NCBI GenBank assembly: GCA_023248635.1
Contig: JAHFED010000023.1
Location: 16,081 to 80,080 of the forward strand
Length of the DNA stretch: 64,000 nucleotides
Direction of reading: 5' to 3'
Source of the DNA: Myxococcales bacterium
Lineage (GTDB): Bacteria > Myxococcota > UBA727 > VGSZ01
Below the pieces are notes generated by a model that saw only the letters and a program-made list of their open reading frames with translations, did not search any database and was not told the DNA's origin. The position numbers were made by a program, and so were the translations under genes. Numbering within the stretch: position 1 is the stretch's first letter; the number at the start of each line of letters is the position of its first letter. This document shows, piece by piece, positions 27,217 to 36,048 of the stretch.

Positions 27217-28322
27217 GCCGCGCGGGAGCGGCGGTTGGTCTGCACGCGCGCGAGCAACTCTTCGAGCAGCGCGACGTCGGCAGCGACGGCGGCCCCGTCG
27301 ACGCTGCTGGCTGCTGGGCTTGGGGGCAGCGGGTCCGAGGCCCCCCAGCGCGGGTCTTCGGCGCTCAGGCCAGCGGCGGGCTGCCCGGCCCCCCAACGCG
27401 GATCTTCGGCGGTCAGCGCAGCAGCAGGTTGGGGAGCTCCTTTCCCTGCATCCTCAGTGGCGAGGGCTGCCGGCGGCGAGGGCTGCCCGGCCGGTGGCGT
27501 GTCGTCGATGGGCATGTCGTCGGCGATGGCGGCGCTGACGGCGTCGCCCATGTCGATGTCGACGTCGATGCTGGGCAGGCCGACGCCGGCTTCGGTGGCT
27601 GGCATCACGTGAGCCCGATCCGGCGCGCTCGAGATCAACTCGGGCACCAAGGTCGTCGCCTCGTGGATGCTCGCGCTCTCCGCTGTGGCGAGGGCGCTGC
27701 TGGTCTCGACCGCGAGCTCGGCCACAGCGACAGCGCTCCCCTCGGGTTCGTTGATGTCGGCGAAGGAGTCCTCGGCCAAGGCGGCCGCGATGCCATTGGC
27801 GGCGGGGACGTCGTCCACAAGCGCAGTGGCGCCGTTGGACGCCGGAACATCGACGATCATCTCGGCGTCGGCGAGGACCTCGCGCTCCTCGACTTGAGCT
27901 TCGAGCAGCTCGGGCCGTTTCTCGGTGAGCTCGGCGGCCCGCGGACGGGCGGCGCGCAGCTCGACCAAACGCTCGGTGACCAGCTCGTTCTCGGGCTGTT
28001 TCTGCAGGGCCTGCTCGTAGAGAAGAATGGCCTGCTCGAGGTTGCCAGCGTTGGCGGCGGCTTCGGCTTCGGCTTCGACGGTGGGCGCAGGGGCGGGCTT
28101 TGGCGTCGGCGAGGCTGCCCGGGCGCCCTCTTCGAGGTAGAGCTTGTGCACTTCGATCCAGCGCTTGTGCACCTCGGTGATGCGCGGATCTTTGAGCGCT
28201 TGCAGAATTTGATAGCAGCCCGAGAGATCGCGGGTGGCGGCGGCAAGGTCACCGCGACGCACGTGCTCGTGGGCAGATGTCCAGAGGTCCTTGGCCTGGA
28301 GGGTGGGGTCCGGTGCGCTCAT
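27213..28322 (-). CDS. tetratricopeptide-like protein with disordered acidic tail
   Basis: 369 residues. Residues 1-125 are helical, with TPR-like pairs such as AAANAGNLEQAILLYEQALQKQPENELV. The rest is Ala/Glu/Asp-rich and low complexity, including a repeated AEDPRWGA motif (twice or three times near residues 300-335), and ends in a short helix (ADVALLEELLARVQT). It is probably a cytoplasmic scaffold. It is translationally coupled to the downstream rRNA methyltransferase gene. No specific family is recognised. Confidence 0.72.
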   Translation of the reverse strand: MSAPDPTLQAKDLWTSAHEHVRRGDLAAATRDLSGCYQILQALKDPRITEVHKRWIEVHKLYLEEGARAASPTPKPAPAPTVEAEAEAAANAGNLEQAILLYEQALQKQPENELVTERLVELRAARPRAAELTEKRPELLEAQVEEREVLADAEMIVDVPASNGATALVDDVPAANGIAAALAEDSFADINEPEGSAVAVAELAVETSSALATAESASIHEATTLVPELISSAPDRAHVMPATEAGVGLPSIDVDIDMGDAVSAAIADDMPIDDTPPAGQPSPPAALATEDAGKGAPQPAAALTAEDPRWGAGQPAAGLSAEDPRWGASDPLPPSPAASSVDGAAVAADVALLEELLARVQTNRRSRAA

Positions 28323-28419
28323 GGGCGCAGCATCATCCTCGACGTCGCCGGAGGCAAATTGGCGTGCAGGCCGGAGGATGCAGCTTGGGGGGCCGAAGGC
28401 CGGAGTGCCAATGGCATTG

Positions 28420-28443
28420 ACCGACAGCGCTTCGCGTGTCGGT
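28420..28443 (+). repeat. P1 palindrome, intergenic copy
   Basis: ACCGACA, a ten-base centre GCGCTTCGCG and TGTCGGT form an inverted repeat. The same element, with a longer perfect arm, occurs inside the kinase gene at 37359-37394. Confidence 0.8.
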
Positions 28444-28606
28444 GAATTACTTCGCGTGCCGCGACGAGTACCTAAAGACGTTCGAGGGGGAGCGCGCCCG
28501 GGGGCTCGACCTCTGGCATGACGAAGCGGTCAAGCTGCACGAAAAACTCGGTGCGGACGCAGGTCCCAGGACGAATTGTCCACCGTTCATCGCCTGGCGG
28601 CGATGA
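28436..28606 (+). CDS. possible 56-residue small protein between two palindromes
   Basis: An open frame from GTG at 28436 (or GTG at 28442) to TGA at 28604 gives a balanced hydrophilic sequence with segments such as VNYFACRDEYLKTF and LDLWHDEAVKLHEKLGA. Its composition looks like a folded protein and unlike the surrounding shadow frames. The start lies inside a P1 palindrome and the stop inside a P2 palindrome. No family is recognised and no clear RBS is present. It could be a gene fragment captured by the repeats. Confidence 0.35.
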   Translation: MSVNYFACRDEYLKTFEGERARGLDLWHDEAVKLHEKLGADAGPRTNCPPFIAWRR

Positions 28607-28607
28607 A
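28586..28607 (+). repeat. P2 palindrome, intergenic copy
   Basis: TTCATCGCC-TGGC-GGCGATGAA is a perfect 9-bp inverted repeat. Other copies are at 37403-37424 and 41075-41096, both inside coding sequences. Confidence 0.85.
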
Positions 28608-28637
28608 TTGCCCCTCAGACTGCCCGCTGCCGCTGGC

Positions 28638-31160
28638 TCAGCGCGAGATGGCAACGATTTCGACGATGGCGTCGCCGGCCTTTTTCGGCACGCTAGCGTC
28701 GATGCGTCCCTCGATGACCCAGTCGTCGTCCCCAGCGTCGTCGACCAACACTTGGCGCACCCGGTACTCCCGCTCCGCCGACTTCTCCAGCAGCGTGCGG
28801 GTCGGCTTGCGGGCTTCGACGCTGAACAAGATGGGATGCCCCTTCTCTTTGGCGAAGGCTTCCGCCGCCGCCTTGAGGGCAGCCGCATCGACGCCGTCGA
28901 CGTGGGAGGCGGCGTCGTCGTAGTCGCCTTGGGCCAGGGCTTTGACCAGCAGGTGCAGCTCGGCGCGCACGCGCAGCGCAAAGGCCCGGGGGTTGGCATC
29001 GATGTCCAGCACGACGACAGGCTGGTTCACCGACGGCGCCGCCAGCACGCGTCCGCCGCCGGCCAGGGATTCCCATTCCTCAACCAGTGAAGCATCGACC
29101 CGCGCGATCAAGGCGCGGAAATGGGCCTCGATTTCGTGCAGCGTGTCATTCTTTTTTTCGTCGGGAATGGTCTGACTCAAGGTCTTGTAAAAATCCGACA
29201 ATGAACGAAGAAGAAGTCCCTCGATTCTCTCTAGACCGTATTCTTTGATGTATTCGTTAAAGGTCATGAAGCGTTCGAGGACGTCGCGGGCGATGCACTT
29301 TGGTCGAATGTTCTCGCCGACCCAGGGGTGTTTGGTCTTGAACTCATTGAAGGTTTGATAGATGAAATCTTCGAGAGGTTTTGGCCAGGTGATCTTCTCC
29401 AGCTCGGCCATGCGCTCGTCGTATTCCATGCCCTGGGCCTTCATCTCGGCCAGCGCCGCGGTCTTCTCTTTGTCCTGCAAGCGCAAGAGAATGGCCTTGG
29501 GGTTTTCGAGGATGCTCTCGACCAGCGTGACCACATCCAGAGCCCAGGTCTCGCGAGCGGGATCGATGACGTCGAGGGTCTCGAGCAAGTAGAGCGACAA
29601 GGTCTGGTGCAGCGAGAAATCGATCTGCAGGCCGGCGCGGACGACGACGCGGTTGCGCGGCTCGCCGTCGACCTCTCTTTTGACGACGTCGACGATGCCG
29701 GCTTCGCGCAGCGATTGAAAGAGCTGCCGCGCGCGCACCAGGTGCTTCACCTTGTTGTTTGCGTTCTCGTGGTTGCGGGCCACGAGGTCGACCAGACGTC
29801 GGTAGCCACCGCCATCTTCTTTCTGCAGCAGCTGCAGCAAGATCCCGTGCGAGATCTGGAAGCGCGAATGCAAGGGCTCCGGCGGCTTCGAAGTCAAACG
29901 CGTGAAGGTCCCTTGGTCCCAGGCGACGAAGCCAGGCTCGGGCTGCTTCTTCTGCGGCTTCTTCTTCGACTCCCCAGAGGCATATTTCGCTTCTGCCCTC
30001 TTGTTCTCGACGATGTGCTCGGGGGCTTGCACCACGACCCAGCCGCGGTCGTCGAAGCCCTTGCGTCCGGCGCGTCCCGCGATCTGCAAGAAGTCTCTGA
30101 CCGCCAAAATGCCGGTGTTTTCACCATCGAATTTTGCCAGCTTGGTGAAGAGCACGGTGCGGATCGGAATGTTGACGCCCACGCCGAGGGTGTCGGTGCC
30201 GCAGATGACCTTGAGCAGGCCTTCCTGCGCTAGCTGCTCGACGAGCAGCCGGTACTTGGGCAAGAGCCCGGCGTGGTGGATGCCGATGCCGGCGGCGAGG
30301 AATTTGCGCACCTCCTTGCCGTAGGGCGTATCGAATTTTGCGGTCTGCAGAATGGCCCCAATCTTGGCTTTGTCTTCCTTGCTGATGACCGGCGTCGACA
30401 ACAGCGATTGCGCCTGCTCAGCGGCTTCGCGCTGCGTAAAGTGGACAATGTATACCGGCGCCCTCCCTGAAATAACCAGCTTGTCAATTGTCTCATGAAT
30501 AGGTGTTTCGACATATTCGAAATCCAGCGGAACGGGACGAACTGCCGAATAGACTTCGACGGCGGCGCGCTGGGAATCGCGCTCTAGGGCCTTCATGATT
30601 CCGCTCATGTCGCCGAGCGTCCCAGACATCAAAAGGAATTGAGTATCGGGCATCGTGAGCAAGGGAACCTGCCAAGCCATGCCGCGTTCTTTGTCGCCGT
30701 AATAGTGAAACTCATCCATGATCACAGCGGCAATGCCGTGGGCGTCTTGCGACAAGGCCAGGTTGGTGAGGATCTCGGCGGTGCAGCACAAGATGGGTGC
30801 GTCGCGGTTGATGCTGGCGTCGCCAGTGAGCATGCCGACGTAGGGGGCGCCGAAGTCCGCGCACAACGAGAAAAACTTCTCGCTCACCAGGGCCTTGATG
30901 GGCGCGGTGTAGACGGACTTTTTTCCCTCGCTCATGGCCTTGAAGTGCAGGCCCAGCGCGACCAACGACTTGCCCGAGCCCGTCGGCGTCGACAGCACCA
31001 CGTGCTTGCCAGCGAGCAGCTCGAGCAGCGCGCTCTCCTGGGCCTCGTACAGGGAGAGCCCCTTGGCCGAAACGACCTCGAGAAAAGCAGCGAGAATGGT
31101 GTCGCTGTCGGTGGTCCCAGCCACGGGCAGGAGATCCAGCACGACGGGCGGTGGGCTCAT
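28638..31160 (-). CDS. Ski2-like DEAD/DEAH-box helicase with DUF3516-type C-terminus
   Basis: 840 residues from ATG at 31160; an upstream ATG at 31235 adds an atypical Cys/His-rich leader overlapping the sensor kinase gene. Walker A is STPTGSGKS, the DEAD-like box is IMDEFHYYG, motif III is LMSGTLG, and motifs V-VI include GTDTLGVGVNIP and QIAGRAGRKG. This is the Ski2/Mtr4 subgroup of superfamily 2. The long C-terminal region (about 430-840) resembles DUF3516, found with such helicases in Actinobacteria and Deltaproteobacteria. A role in unwinding structured RNA or RNA:DNA is likely; the substrate is unknown. Confidence 0.9.
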   Translation of the reverse strand: MSPPPVVLDLLPVAGTTDSDTILAAFLEVVSAKGLSLYEAQESALLELLAGKHVVLSTPTGSGKSLVALGLHFKAMSEGKKSVYTAPIKALVSEKFFSLCADFGAPYVGMLTGDASINRDAPILCCTAEILTNLALSQDAHGIAAVIMDEFHYYGDKERGMAWQVPLLTMPDTQFLLMSGTLGDMSGIMKALERDSQRAAVEVYSAVRPVPLDFEYVETPIHETIDKLVISGRAPVYIVHFTQREAAEQAQSLLSTPVISKEDKAKIGAILQTAKFDTPYGKEVRKFLAAGIGIHHAGLLPKYRLLVEQLAQEGLLKVICGTDTLGVGVNIPIRTVLFTKLAKFDGENTGILAVRDFLQIAGRAGRKGFDDRGWVVVQAPEHIVENKRAEAKYASGESKKKPQKKQPEPGFVAWDQGTFTRLTSKPPEPLHSRFQISHGILLQLLQKEDGGGYRRLVDLVARNHENANNKVKHLVRARQLFQSLREAGIVDVVKREVDGEPRNRVVVRAGLQIDFSLHQTLSLYLLETLDVIDPARETWALDVVTLVESILENPKAILLRLQDKEKTAALAEMKAQGMEYDERMAELEKITWPKPLEDFIYQTFNEFKTKHPWVGENIRPKCIARDVLERFMTFNEYIKEYGLERIEGLLLRSLSDFYKTLSQTIPDEKKNDTLHEIEAHFRALIARVDASLVEEWESLAGGGRVLAAPSVNQPVVVLDIDANPRAFALRVRAELHLLVKALAQGDYDDAASHVDGVDAAALKAAAEAFAKEKGHPILFSVEARKPTRTLLEKSAEREYRVRQVLVDDAGDDDWVIEGRIDASVPKKAGDAIVEIVAISR

Positions 31161-31201
31161 GCAGCACCGTCGCCTTTGCGGGGCCGCACAGCAAGGCGCA
31201 G

Positions 31202-32974
31202 CTACTGCCGCGGAATGCGAATGGTGAAGGTGCACCCCTGCGCCGGAGCGCTGTCGACGACGACGCCGCCGTGGTGCTCCTCGGCGATGCGCTTCACCAG
31301 GGCCAAGCCAAGCCCCGTGCCCTCGGCTTTGCCAAAGGTCGCAAAGGACTCGAACACCCGCGACTCGATCTCAGGCGCCAGGCCAGGACCATCGTCGGCG
31401 ACGATGAAAACCAGGTCGTCGCCTTCGTCTTTGATCTGCACGGTGATGGTCCCCTTGGCCTCGCCAATGGCCTCGCGGGCATTTTTGACGAGGTTCACCA
31501 AGGCGCGGGTCATCTTGAGGTCGTCGAGCCGGGCCACGCTGCGGGTGTGGCCGTTGACGACGAGGGTGATGTCGCTCTGGTCCACCAAGCGCCGAAGCGA
31601 CTCTTCGAGCTCCTCGGTGAAGCTCTCCAGCCACACCTTGCGCAGCAGAACGGTGCTGTCCCCGCGGGCAAAAGAGAGAAGCTCCTTGATCATGATCGTC
31701 ATCTGCTCGCAGGACTTGAGCACGATGTCGCAGCTGCGCTCGCGCTCGGCGCTGTCGTCTTGCGCCGCCAACAGCTGCACATAGCCGGCGATCACCGTCA
31801 TCGGCGTGCGGAAGTCGTGCACGATGCCCGAGAGCATGTGGCCCATGGTCTCCAGCTGCTGCTTGGCCCGCGACTTCTCCTTGCGGTCTTGATCGGCCAG
31901 AGCCTGGGTCACTCGAGCAGCGATCAAGCCCAGGATGCGTTCGTCGTCGTCGGTGAAGGGCGGCGCGCCTTGTTTGCGCAGCACCGTGAGCACGCCGAAG
32001 GGCCGCGCCTCGGCCCCACTGGGCGGCACCAGCGGCAGGGCCAGCAAGGGTCCGGGCGTCAGGCTCGTCGAGCGCGATACCGAACGCGCGTGGCGCAGAT
32101 CGCCGCCGGCGTCGTCGACGCGCACCGCCCGCCGTTCCGCCAGCGCCACCCCGGCCAGGCCGGTGTCGGAGGGGATGGCCCGGCTCATCACCTTGTCCTG
32201 CCCAATGCCCGCCGCCGCCCGGAACACCAGCGCCGAGGTGCGCTCGTCTATGAGGGCCACCGAAGCGGCATCGGCAGGCAAGAGCACCTGCGCCCGTTCG
32301 ACGACGACATCGAGCATCCCCTGCACCCCATCGGCGGAGAGCAGGGCTTCGTCGACGTCGACCAGGAGATCGAGCTCCGACACACGTCGGGCCAACGCCG
32401 CCTTCTGCCGGGCGAGCTCGTCAAACAACAAGGCCCGCTGCAGGGCCACCGCGATCTCGGCGCCCAGCGCGAGCAGCAGGCGTTCGTCGTCGTCGCTGAA
32501 CCCGCCCGATCCCTGCTTGTTCAGGGCTTCGACCACACCTTTGACGACGCCGTCTTTGTCGACGATGGGCACGGCCAGCAGCGTGCGAGTGCGGTAGCCC
32601 GTGGCTTCGTCGACGCCGCGGTGGAAGCGCGCGTCGGACCAGGCGTCGTCGAGGCGCACGGGCTTTCGGGTCACGACGACGGCGCCAGCAATGCCGGTGC
32701 CCGGCGGCAGGCGGATCTCTTCTTCGTGGCCGAGCTGCACGCGCGACCACACCTCACCCGTGTGTTCGTCGACGAGAAAAAGGCTGGCCCGCTCGCTGTC
32801 GACCAATTGGCACACGCTGCGGATGATCGCGGGCAAGAGGGTCTGGAGCTCGACGTTGGCCCCCACGGCCTGGGCGACGTCGTGCATCGCGGCGAGCTGC
32901 CGACGGGCCTCGTTCAGCGCGCGCACGACGGGCTCGTCTGACTTGTCAGCGCTTGCAGCAATGAGCTCGGTCAT
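31202..32974 (-). CDS. soluble sensor histidine kinase with two GAF domains
   Basis: 590 residues from ATG at 32974 (GGCGAG just upstream); ATG at 33022 is an alternative. Two GAF domains (about 40-185 and 205-360) precede the kinase core. The H-box is MLSGIVHDFRTPMTVIAGY, the N box is NLVKNAREAI, and G boxes are DDGPGL and GTGLGLALVKRI. No membrane segment is present, so it senses a cytoplasmic signal, possibly a cyclic nucleotide or other small ligand. No response regulator gene is adjacent, so it is an orphan kinase. Its gene precedes the helicase gene on the same strand with a 41-base gap. Confidence 0.92.
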   Translation of the reverse strand: MTELIAASADKSDEPVVRALNEARRQLAAMHDVAQAVGANVELQTLLPAIIRSVCQLVDSERASLFLVDEHTGEVWSRVQLGHEEEIRLPPGTGIAGAVVVTRKPVRLDDAWSDARFHRGVDEATGYRTRTLLAVPIVDKDGVVKGVVEALNKQGSGGFSDDDERLLLALGAEIAVALQRALLFDELARQKAALARRVSELDLLVDVDEALLSADGVQGMLDVVVERAQVLLPADAASVALIDERTSALVFRAAAGIGQDKVMSRAIPSDTGLAGVALAERRAVRVDDAGGDLRHARSVSRSTSLTPGPLLALPLVPPSGAEARPFGVLTVLRKQGAPPFTDDDERILGLIAARVTQALADQDRKEKSRAKQQLETMGHMLSGIVHDFRTPMTVIAGYVQLLAAQDDSAERERSCDIVLKSCEQMTIMIKELLSFARGDSTVLLRKVWLESFTEELEESLRRLVDQSDITLVVNGHTRSVARLDDLKMTRALVNLVKNAREAIGEAKGTITVQIKDEGDDLVFIVADDGPGLAPEIESRVFESFATFGKAEGTGLGLALVKRIAEEHHGGVVVDSAPAQGCTFTIRIPRQ

Positions 32975-33010
32975 CTCGCCATCGTACTGCGACTCGTCCC
33001 CGGGGAGAGT

Positions 33011-33593
<583 letters not shown>

Positions 33594-33625
33594 CATCGGC
33601 GGTTCTGCTAACGTCGTGGCGACCT

Positions 33626-35644
33626 ATGGCTGCCGCGCCTGAAGACGACGACGACGAGCTGCCCCGCGCCTTCGGGAGCTACCTGCTTTTGCAGCAGTTC
33701 GCGCGCGGCGGCATGGGCGAGGTCTTCCTGGCCAAGTCCGGCGGCATCGCCGGCCTCGAGCGCACGTGCGTGCTCAAGAAGCTGCGCTCGGAGCTCACCC
33801 GCGATCGCGAATACGTCACGCGCTTCATCGACGAAGCCCGCGTCGTCGTCACCCTCAGCCACGCCAACATCTGCAACGTCTTCGACGTCGGCCGCGTCGT
33901 GCGCACCACGCTGCAAGGGGACCTCGAGGAGTACTACCTCGCGATGGACTACGTCTCGGGTCGCGACCTGCGCACACTGCTAGACCGTTGCAAGCAGGCG
34001 CAACGGACGACGCCGACAGCGGTGACTTTGCATTTGGTGTGCGAGACCTTGCAGGCCCTCGACTACGCGCACCGGCGAAGACATCCAAGCACAGGCGAGC
34101 CCCTCAACCTGGTGCACCGTGACGTCAGCCCGCAAAATGTGCTCGTCAGCTACGAAGGGGAGGTGAAGCTCATCGACTTTGGCCTCGCGGCCTCGAGGCT
34201 GAAGGTCGAACGCACCCAACCCAACGTTGTCATGGGGAAGATGGCCTACATGGCTCCTGAGCAGGCCCGGGGCGACCCCATCGATGCCCGCGCCGACCTC
34301 TTTGCTTGCGGCGTGGTCGCCTACGAGATGTTGAGCAACGAGCGCTTCTACGAAGGGCTGAGCGCCAACGACATTTGGCAGCGCGCAGGCATTGGTGGCT
34401 TCGTTCCCGCCGGCTGGACGAGCCTGGATCCGCCCTTGGCCGCGATCATCGCGCGAGCCATCGACGCCGATCCTCGACGTCGTTTCTCTTCCTGCGGCGA
34501 GCTGCGCGAAGCCTTGCTCAGCTATTCCCACGAGCGCTGGCCGGGGGTCGGCGAAAGGTCCCTGCGTGGGCTGATGGAGGAGCTCTTCGTCGACGAGATC
34601 GCCCGCGAGCACGCAAACCTGGCCAGGTTCGGCAGCGTGACCGTCGCCGCCTTCCGCACCGAGCTCGAGGCCAGCGCATCGCATGCGCTCACCCTGGTGC
34701 ACAGCGATCCCTTGCCGCGGCCGCGCAGCCAGGACCGGCACGCCACGACGGCGGCGTCCAGCGACGACGCGACACCCCGGTCGACGCCGCGTCCCAGCAG
34801 CGAAGCCACGCCGGTCGACACCGCGGTGCCGCCGCTGAAGGGGGTCGGTGTCGATGACGCCAGGTCGCGCAACCCCCTGCGTCCTGCCGCCCCTCGCGAC
34901 GACAAAACCCTCGTCACCACCCGGTTCCCCGAAGCCGGCAACGAGCTGACCCAGCTCGTCGAGCGCGTCCAAGGTCCCGGCCAGCCCAGCGAGGGCGCCC
35001 ACGCACGCCGACGACGTCCCGAAACCAGCCCGCAAGTCCGGGGAGCCATCAACGACGAGAAAACCGCGTTGGTGTCTGCTCGAACGACCTCGATCGACGC
35101 CTGGGGCGACCGCAGCCTCTGGGTCGGCGTGGCGCTCGTGGCCGCCGTCGTCGTCGCTGGCGGGATCGGTGTTGGGCTGGGGCGCCTCCGCGAGGGCAAC
35201 ACCGATCCACCTTTGGCCATGGTCGCTGCACCCGCCGACGCCATCCAGATAGGGCCATCGGAGACGAAGCCCAAGAGAGTGCAGGTGCCGCCGCAATCCG
35301 ACGCCGAGACCAAGCTGCTCGCGGCTCTCTTTGCCGGCGTACGCCACGACAAACCCGCCGCCGAGAAACGAAAAGCCGAACGGCCCGTCCCCAGTTCTTT
35401 GCCCCCAGGCCGGGCGGCCAATGCTCTGCCCTCAGGCCGGGCGGTCCAAGGCGAGGTCGTCGTCGTCGACGCCGGGGCCGAAGCGATCGTCGACAACAAG
35501 CTCTTGCAGGCGGTCATGAGGAGCAAGGGCCCCTGCGCAGTCGACCTCATCAAGAACCGCATGCAGCTCGGCTCCGACGCCCGCACGATTCAGGTGCACA
35601 GCCGGAAGATCCTCGAGTGCGCTCACGTCCTGGGGCTGCGCTGA
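33626..35644 (+). CDS. transmembrane Ser/Thr protein kinase
   Basis: 672 residues. The kinase domain spans about 17-295: Gly-rich loop FARGGMGEVFLA, catalytic loop His164-Arg-Asp166 (HRDVSPQN), DFG at Asp184, and the APE-like motif APEQARGD. A Pro/Arg/Thr-rich linker leads to one membrane helix (about 495-518). The periplasmic tail contains a segment of two short repeat copies reading SSLPPGRAANALPSGRAVQ and a small C-terminal domain with a Cys pair. The SP in HRDVSPQN is typical of myxobacterial kinases. It probably acts upstream of the FHA proteins in the cell; direct partners are not known. Confidence 0.93.
   Translation: MAAAPEDDDDELPRAFGSYLLLQQFARGGMGEVFLAKSGGIAGLERTCVLKKLRSELTRDREYVTRFIDEARVVVTLSHANICNVFDVGRVVRTTLQGDLEEYYLAMDYVSGRDLRTLLDRCKQAQRTTPTAVTLHLVCETLQALDYAHRRRHPSTGEPLNLVHRDVSPQNVLVSYEGEVKLIDFGLAASRLKVERTQPNVVMGKMAYMAPEQARGDPIDARADLFACGVVAYEMLSNERFYEGLSANDIWQRAGIGGFVPAGWTSLDPPLAAIIARAIDADPRRRFSSCGELREALLSYSHERWPGVGERSLRGLMEELFVDEIAREHANLARFGSVTVAAFRTELEASASHALTLVHSDPLPRPRSQDRHATTAASSDDATPRSTPRPSSEATPVDTAVPPLKGVGVDDARSRNPLRPAAPRDDKTLVTTRFPEAGNELTQLVERVQGPGQPSEGAHARRRRPETSPQVRGAINDEKTALVSARTTSIDAWGDRSLWVGVALVAAVVVAGGIGVGLGRLREGNTDPPLAMVAAPADAIQIGPSETKPKRVQVPPQSDAETKLLAALFAGVRHDKPAAEKRKAERPVPSSLPPGRAANALPSGRAVQGEVVVVDAGAEAIVDNKLLQAVMRSKGPCAVDLIKNRMQLGSDARTIQVHSRKILECAHVLGLR
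35392..35449 (+). repeat. two tandem copies of the SSLPSGR-type short repeat
   Basis: Copy one reads TTTGCCCCCAGGCCGGGCGG plus CCAA (35398-35421) and copy two CTCTGCCCTCAGGCCGGGCG plus GTCCAA (35424-35449). Both are in frame in the kinase gene and encode part of its periplasmic linker. Confidence 0.8.
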
Positions 35645-35673
35645 CGAATGAGCACCTCGAAGAAAGCCTGCTC

Positions 35674-36048
35674 GTGAAACTGCACCACGTCGCCATCCAG
35701 GTGCTCGATCTGGCGGTGGCCCGCGCCTTCTACGTCGACGTCCTCGGACTGGCTGTGGTGCGCACCCAAGATCACGCTTTGTGGGTGCAGGCCGGCGACG
35801 CCATCGTGATGTTGGAGAAATGCGAGGGGGCCCGCGACGTCGACGGTTGGAGGTCGGCGGCTCCGGGTCCCTTCTGCGTTGCCTTCGCGGTGGAGCCCGA
35901 AGCACGTGTGCGGCTGCGAGAGCGCCTGATCGCAGCCGGCGTCGTCGTCGAACACGAGTCCACCTATACGACCTATGTGCGCGATCCCTTTGGGGCTCGC
36001 CTGGGATTCTCCCACCATCCCCAGCCGCCCTGGGACCAAAGACCATGA
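35674..36048 (+). CDS. VOC/glyoxalase-fold metalloenzyme
   Basis: 124 residues from GTG at 35674, selected because KLHHVAIQVLDLAVARAFYVDVLGL is the standard VOC start (quoted in part in the family sense). The C-terminal strand TYVRDPFGARLGFSHH matches the domain end. Metal ligands are likely His4 or His5, Glu67-area and a late acidic residue. The reaction cannot be fixed, as VOC members include glyoxalase I, dioxygenases and resistance proteins. The stop overlaps the start of the heme-motif kinase gene (ATGA), suggesting co-expression. Confidence 0.82.
   Translation: MKLHHVAIQVLDLAVARAFYVDVLGLAVVRTQDHALWVQAGDAIVMLEKCEGARDVDGWRSAAPGPFCVAFAVEPEARVRLRERLIAAGVVVEHESTYTTYVRDPFGARLGFSHHPQPPWDQRP

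Larger units (their letters stand above)
28323..28637. other. 315-base gap containing palindromes and a possible small ORF
   Basis: The gap lies between the TPR-like gene and the helicase gene, both on the minus strand. It contains a P1 palindrome (28420-28443), a P2 palindrome (28586-28607) and a short plus-strand frame between them. No other feature is visible. Confidence 0.6.
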
